Shown in pieces: positions 25,901-37,651 of a DNA stretch of 64,000 nt. This DNA comes from Tetrahymena elliotti 4EA. Lineage: Eukaryota > Ciliophora > Oligohymenophorea > Hymenostomatida > Tetrahymenidae. The DNA lies in assembly GCA_000231825.2 (NCBI GenBank), contig JH720366.1, forward strand, positions 340,402-404,401, given 5' to 3'. How positions within the stretch are numbered: position 1 is the first letter of the stretch; each line of letters begins with the position of its first letter. The notes under the pieces were generated by a model that worked only from the letters and a program-made list of their open reading frames with translations, was not told the origin of the DNA and searched no databases. The translations under genes were made by a program, and so were the position numbers.

Positions 25901-28900
25901 CTTTAAAAATATTATGTTCTGATAAAATAATCTATCCAATTCCATCAAGTTCTTTTTCAAGTATTGTTGCAATCAAACCTATTGTTTTCCCTCCATCGTT
26001 TTTTGCTTATCTTAACTTTTAAAGCTTATCATCAATTTTTTAATCAACTTCATTTTTAACAGAATAAATATAATCTGCAATTCTCTTCATTTAAACTATG
26101 CTATTTACCACTTATTAAACATCACTGCTTTCAATAACATTCTTGGAATATGATTCAACTTTATTTTAAATGGCTATTTTTATTTTTTAATAATTTGGCT
26201 CAACAACTTATTTAACTTTATTAACTGTAACTTATAAGTTAAAATTGATCATATTTTCATATTTAATATTTAAATCTTCTAATTCTTGTTTTGTTAAATA
26301 CTCATTTTTTTCAATTATTTGTTTTGCATTTTCCAATTCTGACTCTAATTTTTTGTTTATTTTTTCAATGCAATCTTGGTCATATTTTTCTATATCAAAA
26401 TTTTCTTTTTAGAAATGCTTTTAAAGCTTCTTAGCATCTTCAAGAACTTAGAGTTTTTAATCAAGAGATTTGTAATATTTAACCTTTTCACTTTCACAAC
26501 CTTTTTAAAAATCAAATTTTAAAACTTCTTCACAAACATTCTTTAATTTTTAATAAGAATAATCTAGAGATTGTTCATAGGTTCTGCATTAAACTATTTG
26601 TTAAAATTGTTAATTCTCAAAGCTTTCTTTAGCTTTTTCTTTAAATAAGATTTCACTCTTTTTAATTTCTTTCAATATTTCATTTCTTTTTTCTATTGAC
26701 TCTAAAGCTTCTCCTAATTCATTCATATTTAACTTTTCAAGGGACTATTCTAACTTTTCTTAAATTGATTTGAAGTATTTAGAAAGTTCAATGAATAATT
26801 CACTAATATCTTTTTTCAAATCTATATCCTTTGTTAAATTAGAATCTTATTTTAAGGAACAAAAAGTGGCAACCATCTCAAACTTACTCTTAATTTCTTC
26901 TACTTTGTCTAATTTTGAAATTTATTTCACAAAGTCAATTGATCTAGAAATTTTTTAAGTTATTTCCTTTTTTATTTCATCAGACATTCCTTCTATTCCT
27001 ATTCCTCCAATATCTTTAAAATTTTCTAATAAATTATTTAGATTTTTTGAGACATCTATTATTTTTTTTATATCACCTTACTCAAGATTTTTATCAATTT
27101 CTGTTTTGCTTTCTTTGCATTATTCAGCAATATTTTTATCGATTTTGTTTTTGAAGTTGTCCATCTTATTTTTTTCACATCTTTCACGGAATTTTTATAA
27201 TTAATTAACATCTTAACAACTTTTAATATCTTCAAATTCTTTTTCATATCTCTCTTCAGTTCTTTTAACAGCTTCTTTTTATTATTTTAATTCAGCTTCT
27301 AAATAGAGTTTCATATCATCTTGTAGAAAATGTAATGTTTGTTCGATCAATTGAATTTATTCTTCTCTATCATGTGACGAAGCATCTTTCAATCCTTTGA
27401 GCTATTCTCTAATTTTGGTATGGATATTTTCTTTAATTTTATTATAGGATTATGTATATTTTATGCTACGATTTGCAACTTTTTTGAGTTTTTCTAAAAT
27501 TTGTTTGGGTGGGGTAATTAAATATTTATCTTAAGGCATTTCAATGTATTCATCTGCAATTTTATCAACAATTTTTTCAATAGATGTCTATAATAGATCA
27601 ACCTTTTTTGTTAATTTTTCTTCAACACATAAGTCTCCTAAAATTTAACATATTTATAAGACATTTTCTCTTTTGTTTTCTGCTTCCTCAAAATCATTAG
27701 CTTAAATCAAAGCCTCTATACTATCAATATATTTTGAAATTTTCTCTTAAATGATTGATTTTATTAAATCTAAATCTACATCAATCTAAAATTTTGTTTA
27801 TTTAATGCTAGTTTATCTCTTCAAAGTTTTTTCAGGTTATTCTTCTGTATCTTCTTTTTTTTATGAATCAGAATTGTTTTTAGAAGGTGCTTAATTCAAA
27901 AATTAAGGAACATATTTCTTAGCGTTATTAACTTTACTTAAATTTTCAACAATAAGATTCATATTTTCAAACTATTTTGCAAGTTCACTGTTTAAAATTA
28001 GAGAAATAGATTTTCTTTTTGTGTTTTCTATGATTTCTGTTACAGTAATGTTAATGTTATGTCTAATTTATTCCATAGCTTTATTGGTCATATTATCATC
28101 TATATCTAACAACTCGCCAGCTACTTATTAAAATTCGCAATCTTCAATCAATTTAAGAATAGTTTTATAAATGTCTCTTATGCCCTCAGTAAGTTTAGAT
28201 TAGTATTACTTGAATAGTTAATAATAATTATTCTCTTCATTTATGAAAAAATCCAATTAAGTCAAAGCTTTAGCAATATCTAAATGAATTCTTACGCTTT
28301 GACCATTTAATGTACATTAATGCATTTATTCACGTAGCTCGATCAAATTTTATTAAATATTTTTTCTCCACAAACTGAGAAGCTCTCTTCCTTTAATAAT
28401 TTCATAAACTTTTGCATAGGATTAAATATCTATTATTTCCTATAAACTTGAAGCAAGCTGTTGTGAATATTTAAATGCTGCACTTGTTTCACCTGAAACA
28501 ATACTTTTAATTTATACAAAATTATTATTTAGCTCTTTACTAATATTCTCTACATACTTTTTCAAGAATTTATTAACATGATGCTATTGTAATTTATTGG
28601 CATCTTCTCTAAGTTATTTTATTTTTTTACATTATTCAAGATAATTTAATGCATCTTCAACTAATTGACTATCTAATTTTCCAAAAATATAATCCTACTC
28701 TATTTTTTCTGTCTCCTCTATTTTCTATTCTAAATCTTTTATTTTATCATCTAAAGATTTTATATTCTTAAATTCATTTTTCTAAAGCAACTCTTCTTTT
28801 TCAGTTTTGAGTTACTCTGAATTTTGTAAAATTTAATAATTTTCTTAGATAGATGTTTGTCTCAACAGTGCTTCTTATTTACGAATTAATTATTTTTATG

Positions 28901-31900
28901 ATAATTGTGCTTAAGCTATTTAACTCAATTGTTAAATTTCTTCCTCTACTTCTTCAATATTTGAATATTTAAATTTATGAGTTTAATTTTTTTAATTTTA
29001 TTATTTATTTTTATCCTTTTTTTAGTTTGTTTTTTCCTCAAGCTCTTCAATTAATTTCAATTTCTCAAATCTTGCTTCATCTATTTTTTTTTAATAATCT
29101 GTATCCATATCCACCTGAATTTATGGGATATTATTTTTTAGTGAAATAACTTCCTTCTCTAATTCTTCTAATTTTTAACAAAATTAAGGATAATCTTCCA
29201 TTTTATTTTCTTTTAAATATTTAGCAAGAGATGATGGATTATTGTATTCATCTTAAATTCCTTTTAATTTCTTTAGTTATTATTTATGACTATGGACTGC
29301 TTAGCTATCTAAGTTAAATGTTTTATTAATAAATTCAAAGACATCCGAAGATGATTTTTAAAACTTTTATTCAGCGCTTACACGATACTTTGACAACTAT
29401 GGAATTTTTTCTTCAAAAGGACTCATAGCCTAAATTTGTGATACATAACCCCATGCTTTTTCTAAATTTTTATAGCTAGATATATCCAAATCTGTATCTG
29501 AAAGTTAATCAAATATAATTCGACTATGTTTTATTAAATCATCAGTAATGTTTTTCATGACATTATTAAATGAATCTTCTCTAATACCATCCATCCATTA
29601 TGCATCCACTAACTACTTCACACAACGATAAACTTTATCATAATCAACACTTTAAGGAGAATGATGGAATGTTGATAAAATCATTTCTGCATCTCTTCTG
29701 ATCTCTTACATTTTACCAAAAACGCTTTAAGTTGTTTGATGGAACTATTCTTATATTCTTTCAGAATTACTTTAAGTCTCCTTTATCAATTTCATTTGAT
29801 TGATCAAACATTCAATATCTTTGAAAGATTTTTAAGACTCACTATTAAGAATTTCATTAATTTCATTACAAAGCTTTTAAAATTTTTTGAAAATTTTTTC
29901 ATTGAAATCATTGATTACGTTTTAAATCTTTTCCACTGCAATATGTTCTCTTAATTCGTATGTATCTTTAACTTCAAGAAGCTCTTAAACAATTTATTTT
30001 ATTTTATCTGAACTTTCTTAATTAAATTCATTCTTTAAAATAGGATCTGCTTACAGTGTGATTTAAACCAATTAATTAATTAACAATTATACCAAGTTAT
30101 TATATTAGATTTATAGTTAATCATTATTACAATGATCAGCATATTAAGTTATTTGTTAGTTTATATATGATAGGTTTTCAGAAAATTCTTTATAATTCTT
30201 ACTCTTTAAAGCGCTTTCTGCATTACTTATGATATGGTATTGTATCTATTGTATTTTCTACTACAAATTATAATATTATTCTTGTAGCTAAGGAAATTCG
30301 TTTGCCAATAGTTTTTGATTGTCAAATTTATTTTTTTGTTAATTATATTCTTTAATAGTATTTTCATCCAATCCTGCATTGATCTCTAAAATAAAAGACT
30401 TCAAATTTTAGATTAATGACTCAGACTAGAACAAATCATTTCCTAAATGAGTTACTCTTAATTGATCAATTTACTTAAATTCATAAATACACTTCTTGTA
30501 TTCTCTAATATCCTCTATGCTTAAGCTATTATTTTTTTTAAGGTTTCTGTTAAATTACTCTGTTATTTTTTAATAGTTTTGGTTTAAATTATTTTTTATG
30601 AATGAAACACTTTCTTCATAAATATTTTTTAACTATTTTTAATTGAGGGTTTCAATCAAATAAATCATATCGTCTAGCTTATGTTTTATTAATATAAAAT
30701 CATTCCTTTTTGTAGCTGATATAATGCTTGATTTGTGTAAATTAAGCTGATCACGTATAACTTCCCTTGATTTATCTGTAATTGATACAATAAAGACTTC
30801 ATTTGGATTTTAGATTGGGCATTACTTTAAAATGTACTTAATACAATCTGAAGGTTTTCCTTTCAATACATCAACTTTTTAACCTGTATTTTCAGCCATA
30901 TTTTCAAAAAGAGATACAAATTACAGGTCATGATTTTCATTTGGATCATTTTAAATAGCTGTAAATATAGATTTTAACAAAGCAGAAATTCCTTCAATAC
31001 TTTTATCATTAAATTTAGTATAAAGATATGAGAAAGAATCTAAATGATCTTCTACTTTTTTGATAAGTCCTACAAGTATACGGGCTAATGTTCTAATACC
31101 TTCTCCTCTATCTCCAATACTTTGGTTACTAGCAAGGATAATTGGTCTTACACTCTTACAGCCTTGTATAGCTTATACAATACCTATTCCATTTGCAATA
31201 TCTACTTCAGCACCAGCTGTATCTCCAAAACCAGGAGTATCACAAATAATTAAAGATTACTCTTTTAACATTCCTAAATTTTTAGTATTTATATTTATAG
31301 CAGTTAAGAATCTAGTTTCAGATACAGCGAATGGACTTACTATTATTTTCTTTAAGTTGACATCCTTAATTTTGTCAACAACAGGACCAATGTATTATAA
31401 GACATCACCTCCAGGAAGCGATACCGATTGCATTTTCATTTCAGAACCCGCTAAGAAATGGATAGTTGTAGATTTACCTGCACCAGTACCTCCAAGTAGC
31501 AATAAAATGTCTTTGTTTTCAATCTGTTTTGCAGAATCTTCTGTTTTTTTGATTAAGCGCTTTAACTCAAATATGTTAAGTGGCCTCAAAAACTTCAAAA
31601 GCTATTAAGCATAACTATAAATTTCTTATAAATTTAAATTGCTAGTTGAATATTTCATAGAACTAACTATAGATTTAGCATTCTCAGTCATTAAATCTTC
31701 TACTAAAAGTAGCTTTTGTATTATTTCGATCTGTTGAGATAGCTTTGTTTAGTTATTTTTACTATCATCATTTTAACAAGGTGTGTTTCCTTATAAACCA
31801 ATTACTTAATTAAGAAGGATAAGTATTTCCTTTTCTGCGCATTCTGGATATGATAATATATCTTCTTAAAGTGAAATTTATTCTTCAAGAAGCTACTTCA

Positions 31901-33854
31901 AGCTATTTTGAATTGTTTGAATTGCTATTTCTTAACTTTAATTATTTTCATAAAGGCCTCTTTAAGAGTAGGTTAATTCAACTTATTCACTTTATTTAAA
32001 CTCTATCTTTGATTCTTCTTCTTCTTTATCTTTATTTTGATTTTGATTTTGATATTTCTAAATTTCTTGGTAAATACTTTACAATTTTAAAATTTATTCT
32101 AAGAACTCTTTTCTTTGTTTAACTAGCCTAGTTCTATTATTTTTTTCAAACTCTAAGATATCTTATTTTATTTTACTAATTTCATTTTCTAGCAAATCAC
32201 CACTTTCAAGTTCAATATCTTTTAATCCTTATTCTAATTATTACTTTAGCTCATTTAGCTTGTTTTATTCTTGATTACCCTTATCAGCTTCTAACTTTTA
32301 ATAAATTTAATATAAATTTTCAAGCTTTTGAAGAGATAATTATCTTTATAAAGCTTATTTCTCTCTCTTTTATTACTTAAGTGTTGAGATATCCTCTATT
32401 TTTTTCTTGATTTCATTTTCTAGCTAATCACCACTTTCAAGATCCACCTCTTTTAACCCATTTTCTAGTTAAAACAGAAGGTCAGAGTTTTTATTAGCTT
32501 TACTATCGTTTTGACCGAAATTGTTGATTTACTAATAAATTTTAAACAAATTTTCAAGTTTTTCAAGAGATTGCTATCTTTATAAAGCTTATTTCTCTCT
32601 CTTTTATAGCTTAAGTGTTGAGATATCCTCTATTTTTTTCTTGATTTCTTTTTCTAGTTAATCACCACTTTCAAGATCTACCTCTTTTAACCCATCTTCT
32701 AGTTATTATAGAAGGTCAGAGTTATTATTAGCTTTATTCTCACTTTGACTAGAATTGTTGATTTATTAATAAATTTTAAACAAATTTTCAAGCTTTTCAA
32801 GAGATTGTTATCTCTATAAGGCTTATTTATCTCTTTTTTACTATTTCAGTATTTAAATTAACTCTTTTTTTGCTGCAATTTCACTTTCCAAATAGTCACC
32901 ACTTTCAAGGTCCACCTCTTTTAATCCATTCTCAAGTTATATTTAAAGGCCAGCTGCATTATCATTTTAGCTAGAACTGTTGATTTTTTAATAAATCTTA
33001 AACAAATTTTCAAGCTTTTCGAGAGACTTTTATCTTTATAAAACTTATTTATCTCTCTTTTATAATTTAAGCCTTTCAATTAACTCTTTTTTTGCTGAAA
33101 TTTCGCTTTCCAATAAATCACCACTTTCAAGCTCGAAGTCATTCAATCCTTCTTCTAGTTATTATTTTAATTCATTTAGTTTTCTCTCTTCATCATCACC
33201 CTTAAAATTTTACAACTCTTAGAAAATTTTTTATAAATTTTCAAGCTTTTCAAGTGATTTTTTTCTTGACTAAACTTAAGCAGTTCTATTTTTTTTTTCT
33301 AATTCTTAGATTTAATCTCTTTTTAAAGTAATCTCATTTTCTAACTAATCACCACTTTCAAGGTCTACATCTTTTAATCCATTTTCTAGTTATTATTGAA
33401 GGTCAAAAATTTTGCTACTTTCTTCACAATCACCTTTTTCAAAACTGTTAAGTTTTAAATGAATTTGATACAAATTCTTAAGGTTCTCTAGTGATTTTTT
33501 TCTCTCAGAAGCTTTTTTCATTTTATTTGACTTTTCGAGTTGCTATATATCATTAATTTTTTCTTTGATTTCTTTTTCTAGCTAATCTCCACTTTCAATG
33601 TCAAGATCTTATAAGCCTTAGTTTAAAGATTTTTTTAGTTCATCAAGCTATTTCTATTTTTAATCAGCCAAAGATGAATTTGATATATCAGTTTAATCTC
33701 TATTTCTACTTTTTTCACCACAGTTTAAAGATTTCTTTTGTTCATCAACTTCTTTCTAATCAGCCTAAGATAAATTTGTGACATCAGCCTAATCACATTA
33801 TTCCTGAGATGACATCTATCCACCTTATTCACTATCACTGTCAACAAAATCCAT
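22964..33854 (-). CDS. Gene 3: coiled-coil/GTPase/SecA-motor/vWA giant protein, with an assembly gap
   Basis: It starts at MDFVDSDSEQ (ATG 33854) and ends ...YKKLFGSKSYS then TGA at 22964-22966. The frame is continuous from the start to the gap at 24341; below the gap the apparent frame change is explained by a wrong gap length. Seven coiled-coil repeats occupy residues 60-560. The GTPase has GGTGAGKSTT near 793 and DTPGFGDTAGAEVD near 875. A long helical region follows. The SecA motor has IGTGEGKS near 2838, ILLIDEVDVFF near 2937 and MGVTGTL near 3093; the 156 residues between the last two leave room for a SecA-like preprotein-crosslinking insertion. GRGTD, GRTARQG and MIDAS are hidden in the gap, by comparison with gene 2. 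The visible vWA end has SPWESKPDNLREF, ILIGDAP and FYLHSGAKENF. It is close to genes 1 and 4 throughout. Confidence 0.87.
23474..24341. other. Assembly gap (868 N) inside gene 3
   Basis: It falls between the SecA helicase C-terminal part and the vWA domain. The matching interval in gene 2 (11296-12078) is 783 bases. A gap length divisible by three would also join the frames seen on its two sides. The hidden part should encode the arginine-finger motif (GRGTD, GRTARQG) and the vWA MIDAS motif. Confidence 0.9.
32180..33680 (-). repeat. Seven coiled-coil repeats of gene 3
   Basis: Anchors of the core repeat lie near 33589, 33352, 33121, 32899, 32665, 32431 and 32200, giving periods of 222-237 bases (74-79 codons). 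Between 33680 and 33850 are further partial pieces (a second 'gtttaaagatttctt' copy), a sign of unequal exchange at the N-terminal edge of the array. Confidence 0.8.
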
Positions 33855-33962
33855 TTTTTTTCTTATTATATTTTTCAATATTTTTTTACTATTTTATTTT
33901 TTTGTAAGAATCATCAATAGTCATCTTGGGAATTTAATATGAGGTTGATTCTTTAAATTTGT

Positions 33963-34022
33963 TAAACCTACCCTTTCAACATTTTTTTAATCTAAATTGC
34001 ATTTGTATTAACTTAAGGGGGT
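33963..34022 (-). promoter_or_regulatory. Putative core upstream element of gene 3
   Basis: taaacctaccctttcaac at 33963 and acttaagggggt at 34011-34022 (sense ACCCCCTTAAGT) lie within 110-170 bases of the gene 3 ATG, in the same order and spacing as ahead of gene 1. Confidence 0.45.
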
Positions 34023-34200
34023 TCCTTTTTATTTAAGTGGGAAAAGTATGAATAAATTAGTAGCCATCAATCAATTTTTAAGTACGATCTACTTTATCCT
34101 AAATTAAATTATTATCAGGATTAATTAGACAAAAGAAAAACTTAAAATATTCTTTAAAATATAAGGTAATATTTGTATCTATCATAAAAATGTACATTGT

Positions 34201-34695
34201 AAAATAAAATGATTATTGGATTAACATTAATTATTAGAACACCATTTTAAAATTATTATTAAGAAAAAATTATTTTAAAATTTCATTTTAAAGCTGATTC
34301 GTTTATGGATTTTAAAATATTTTTATGGTTACAGTTAATTAGATAGCTCTGATATTTAAAGAAATTAATTTCCATTAGAATATTTACAATTTAAATGCGT
34401 ATGAAAATAATTGAATAAATAGGAAGTTTTTAACTGTAAGGAATCACAAAATAATTAGAAGCCATTATTCTTTTGTTGTATGGATTTAATCCAAACCAAA
34501 AGTAAAATTTAAAATTAATATTTGTTTTTTACATAAAAAAGAATTTTTTAAAAATAAAATGATTCTTAGATTAAAATTATTAGAACATCATTTTGAAATT
34601 ATTATTCAGAAAAATTTGTGATTAAATATAATTTTAAAGCTGATTCGTTTAAGTGTTTAAAAATATTTTTCATGGTTACAGTTAATTAGAATAGA
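34201..34695. repeat. Spacer direct repeat, period 346
   Basis: Copies at 34201-34350 and 34551-34695 share aaataaaatgatt, ttattagaaca, ttttaaagctgattcgttta and atggttacagttaattaga. A third diverged copy is at about 49430-49590, in the collinear part of the next spacer. Confidence 0.8.
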
Positions 34696-36563
34696 GAATA
34701 TTTACAATTTTAATAAATATCATCAATATCCTTTTATTTTTGAATTTTTTATGAAATAATTGAGATAATAGATAATTTTTAACTGTAAAGAATAGCAAAA
34801 TAAGTAAAAATTATTAATCTTTTATTGTATGAATTTAATTGAAAAAAAAATTAAAAATATTTCCTATTTCAGTTGGTATCTGAACAAATTTAGTTCATGT
34901 AAATTTACATTTACATAAATAATTTTGTAATAAATTTTAAATATCATTTTAATATCATATTTATATATCTTTTTGTTGACATACTGCTAATAATACTGAT
35001 TTAAGTTATTCTAAATTTCGTGATACTCTTTCAAAAACTATTATTAAAAAACCTTGGTTTTGAATATTTTAAGGGTGGGTATTTGTATTTGAAATGTGGT
35101 AATTAAAATTTTTTGTTAACAAGGCTACATAACTATAATTAAGAATATCTTTTTTTGTTATGTATTTTCGCAATTAGAGGATGATATTTGATGGTAAATC
35201 ATGGTTTTAAATTGAATGTCATAATTTAATTTATAATCAGTCAAATTTCTTTTTTATAAATCTGGCATATTTTATCTTCTATCTGAGCTTAACTTATTAA
35301 AATGATCTTTAATTTTAAATAATTGTCTTAGCAATTAAATTTAGGTTGGAATATATATGATAATTAGTAACTATTTTTGATAAAACTAAAACATATTAAT
35401 TAAAACATGAATTCTCATTTTTACATATTTTATGATTTGAATTAATCTAAAAATATAATAAAACCCCTTTTCATTTAATATATTGTGAACTCCCATAATT
35501 AAAATATCTAATTTAGAGGAGAAAATAAATAGGATAAAATACTTTTTTTTACTTTTCTAATGAAAATATTTATTCAACTAAAAGGGATATTTCAATAATA
35601 ATCCAATTTCTTTTTTAATATGACAAATTTCTATTTTCATTGATCAAGTATCTTTTAATTTTATCAAAGCTTAACTTACATATTTCTTTTATGTGATCAA
35701 GATCTTTAGATTTAGATAGCCAAATTTTTTTATTTTAATTCATATTTGTGTAATTTCAGAAAATAATTTTCAATTTACTATTGATTTAAAAAATATAATA
35801 TTAGGTGGTAAAAATAATTTTTTCTTTGGATTTTCTATAAACTATTAAATGATTAATTTGATTTGTTAATTTAATCACTCTTGTTTGATATTTGAAAAAA
35901 ATGATGTAATTTAAGATTATAAGCATACTTTTTTTTTTCTTATCTTTCAATAGTTCGTCAAAAAAAAAAATTATTTTTTACTCTATGATTTACAATAAAT
36001 AATAAGCATTTAAATTTGTTTTTAATTATTTTATTTCAGGATTAAAAACTTAAGTATCCCTATTTATATAAAACAAAGGCAACTTGGAGATAAATTTCAC
36101 AGATTTATACGGCAAAATTTATGATTAAATATTATTGAAAATCTAATCCCTCTTCTTTTTATAAAATAATTTTCAATCTAAAAAATATTAATCTTACATT
36201 TTTATTAAAAATAATTGCTTCTGTTAATCTTTGATACTTTTAAATTGCTTAATTTTATATTTTAGTAGAATAAATTTTATTTGATGTTAGATAGTAATGA
36301 TGTAATAATTTAATTTTGTATTTTTCTTTTTTATTCTTTGAATAATTCCTAAATAAAAATTTTTTCTTGTATTACAATTAAGGACTATTTTTATATAATA
36401 TGTAAGATTTTAGTAATAATTAAGGCTAGGGCTAAATGTGTTAAATATCCAGCTGTAATAATACATTTAAAATATTTTAGACACTCTAATTTATACAGCT
36501 AAAAATAAATCAATAATGTATTCCATTTATTATATTAGCTCCTTTGATCAAAAAGTTTTCTTA

Positions 36564-36760
36564 ATTTCGAGGAGAAAATAAAATACTTTTTTTTTAATGC
36601 GTATTAATAAAAAGTTGTTTTTCAAATACCAACCAACTTACACTATCATTTTTTAAAAATAATCATTGTTGATAAATTTAGTTCTTACATTTATTTGATA
36701 AAAATTTTTTTAAAAACATTTCTATAAATTACAACCCTCTTCATTTCATAAAACAATTTT
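36564..36760. repeat. Dispersed spacer repeat family (reference copy)
   Basis: Reference copy of a repeat defined by GAGGAGAAAATAAAATAC followed by a T run, with a ccctcttcatttcat box about 170-220 bases further on. Other copies begin near 35515, 48511, 50613 and 50972, and a fragment is at 63787. All lie in spacers, none in a gene. The biological role is not evident. Confidence 0.65.
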
Positions 36761-37651
36761 TTTCTATTTATTTTTGATTTCTAAATAAAAAATCTTAATA
36801 AAACTTTTTAGGTTGTAAAAATAATTGCTTCTGTTGATTTTCTAGAATCAATGATTGTTATTTTATATCTTTGATTAGCAATAAAAGTATGAAGTATTTT
36901 CATGAAATAAATTAATAAAGTTCTACTAATAAAATAATTTTTAAATGATTGTTCCTAAATAAAAAAAGTAATGATCATTTTTGAAATTAAGACCTTTATT
37001 ATTTTAAAAATACCCTTTATTTAATATTCATGATGATAATTTACTATTTTTATTGATAAAGTTACTTTTTTTCTTTTTGAAAATTTAAGATTCCCACACA
37101 TTTAATAATTACTTTTGAAAGAAGGATTTTAGCTTATCTTTATCATAAAATGAAAAGTTTTTTAAAACAATATACTGATTCTAAAGATTATTATTCTTCA
37201 AATAAATTATCTCTAATAAAAATTGAATGATCTTTATTTTATGTTTAATTTAAATACTCTTAAATATTTTAGTTTTAAAATTATCTAAATTTAATATATT
37301 TCTTCTATTACTAAAATACTTGAATAATAAAAAAACTTTCACACATTTTTGCTAAAAATTTAAAAATAAAAGACTTTTAATTTTAATATATAGATGGTTC
37401 TCCTAAAGGTTTAAATATAATAAACTTATATAGAAAGAGTAACAGTTAACAAGATGTTCCAAATCATTTAGATAATATACAAAAAAATAAATGGTATTGA
37501 AGCAGTTAAAATTAATGATTAAAAAAAATTAGTGAAAATAAAATTTACTAATTCAAAATATTCGTTTATTTTTTTTTCAAATGAAATTTAAAAAAAATAT
37601 AAAACTGATTTTGTTTTTTAAGTTAGTTTTTTATTTTCTGATAAGATATTT

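Larger units (their letters stand above)
33855..37651. other. Spacer between gene 4 stop and gene 3 start
   Basis: About 3.8 kb without a supported gene, built of diverged repeats. 34201-34350 and 34551-34695 are a direct repeat with a 346-base period (agctgattcgttta at 34292 and 34638). 33955-35560 is collinear with 49190-50640. Copies of GAGGAGAAAATAAAATAC-like sequence occur at 35515 and 36564, and ccctcttcattt-like boxes at 36146 and 36731. No tRNA-like B box was seen. Confidence 0.7.

Noticed and set aside
33855..37651. tRNA, 5S or other RNA gene in the large spacers
   Set aside because: No cloverleaf-like or GGTTCGANNCC B-box sequence was seen on either strand by eye; a covariance-model search would be decisive.
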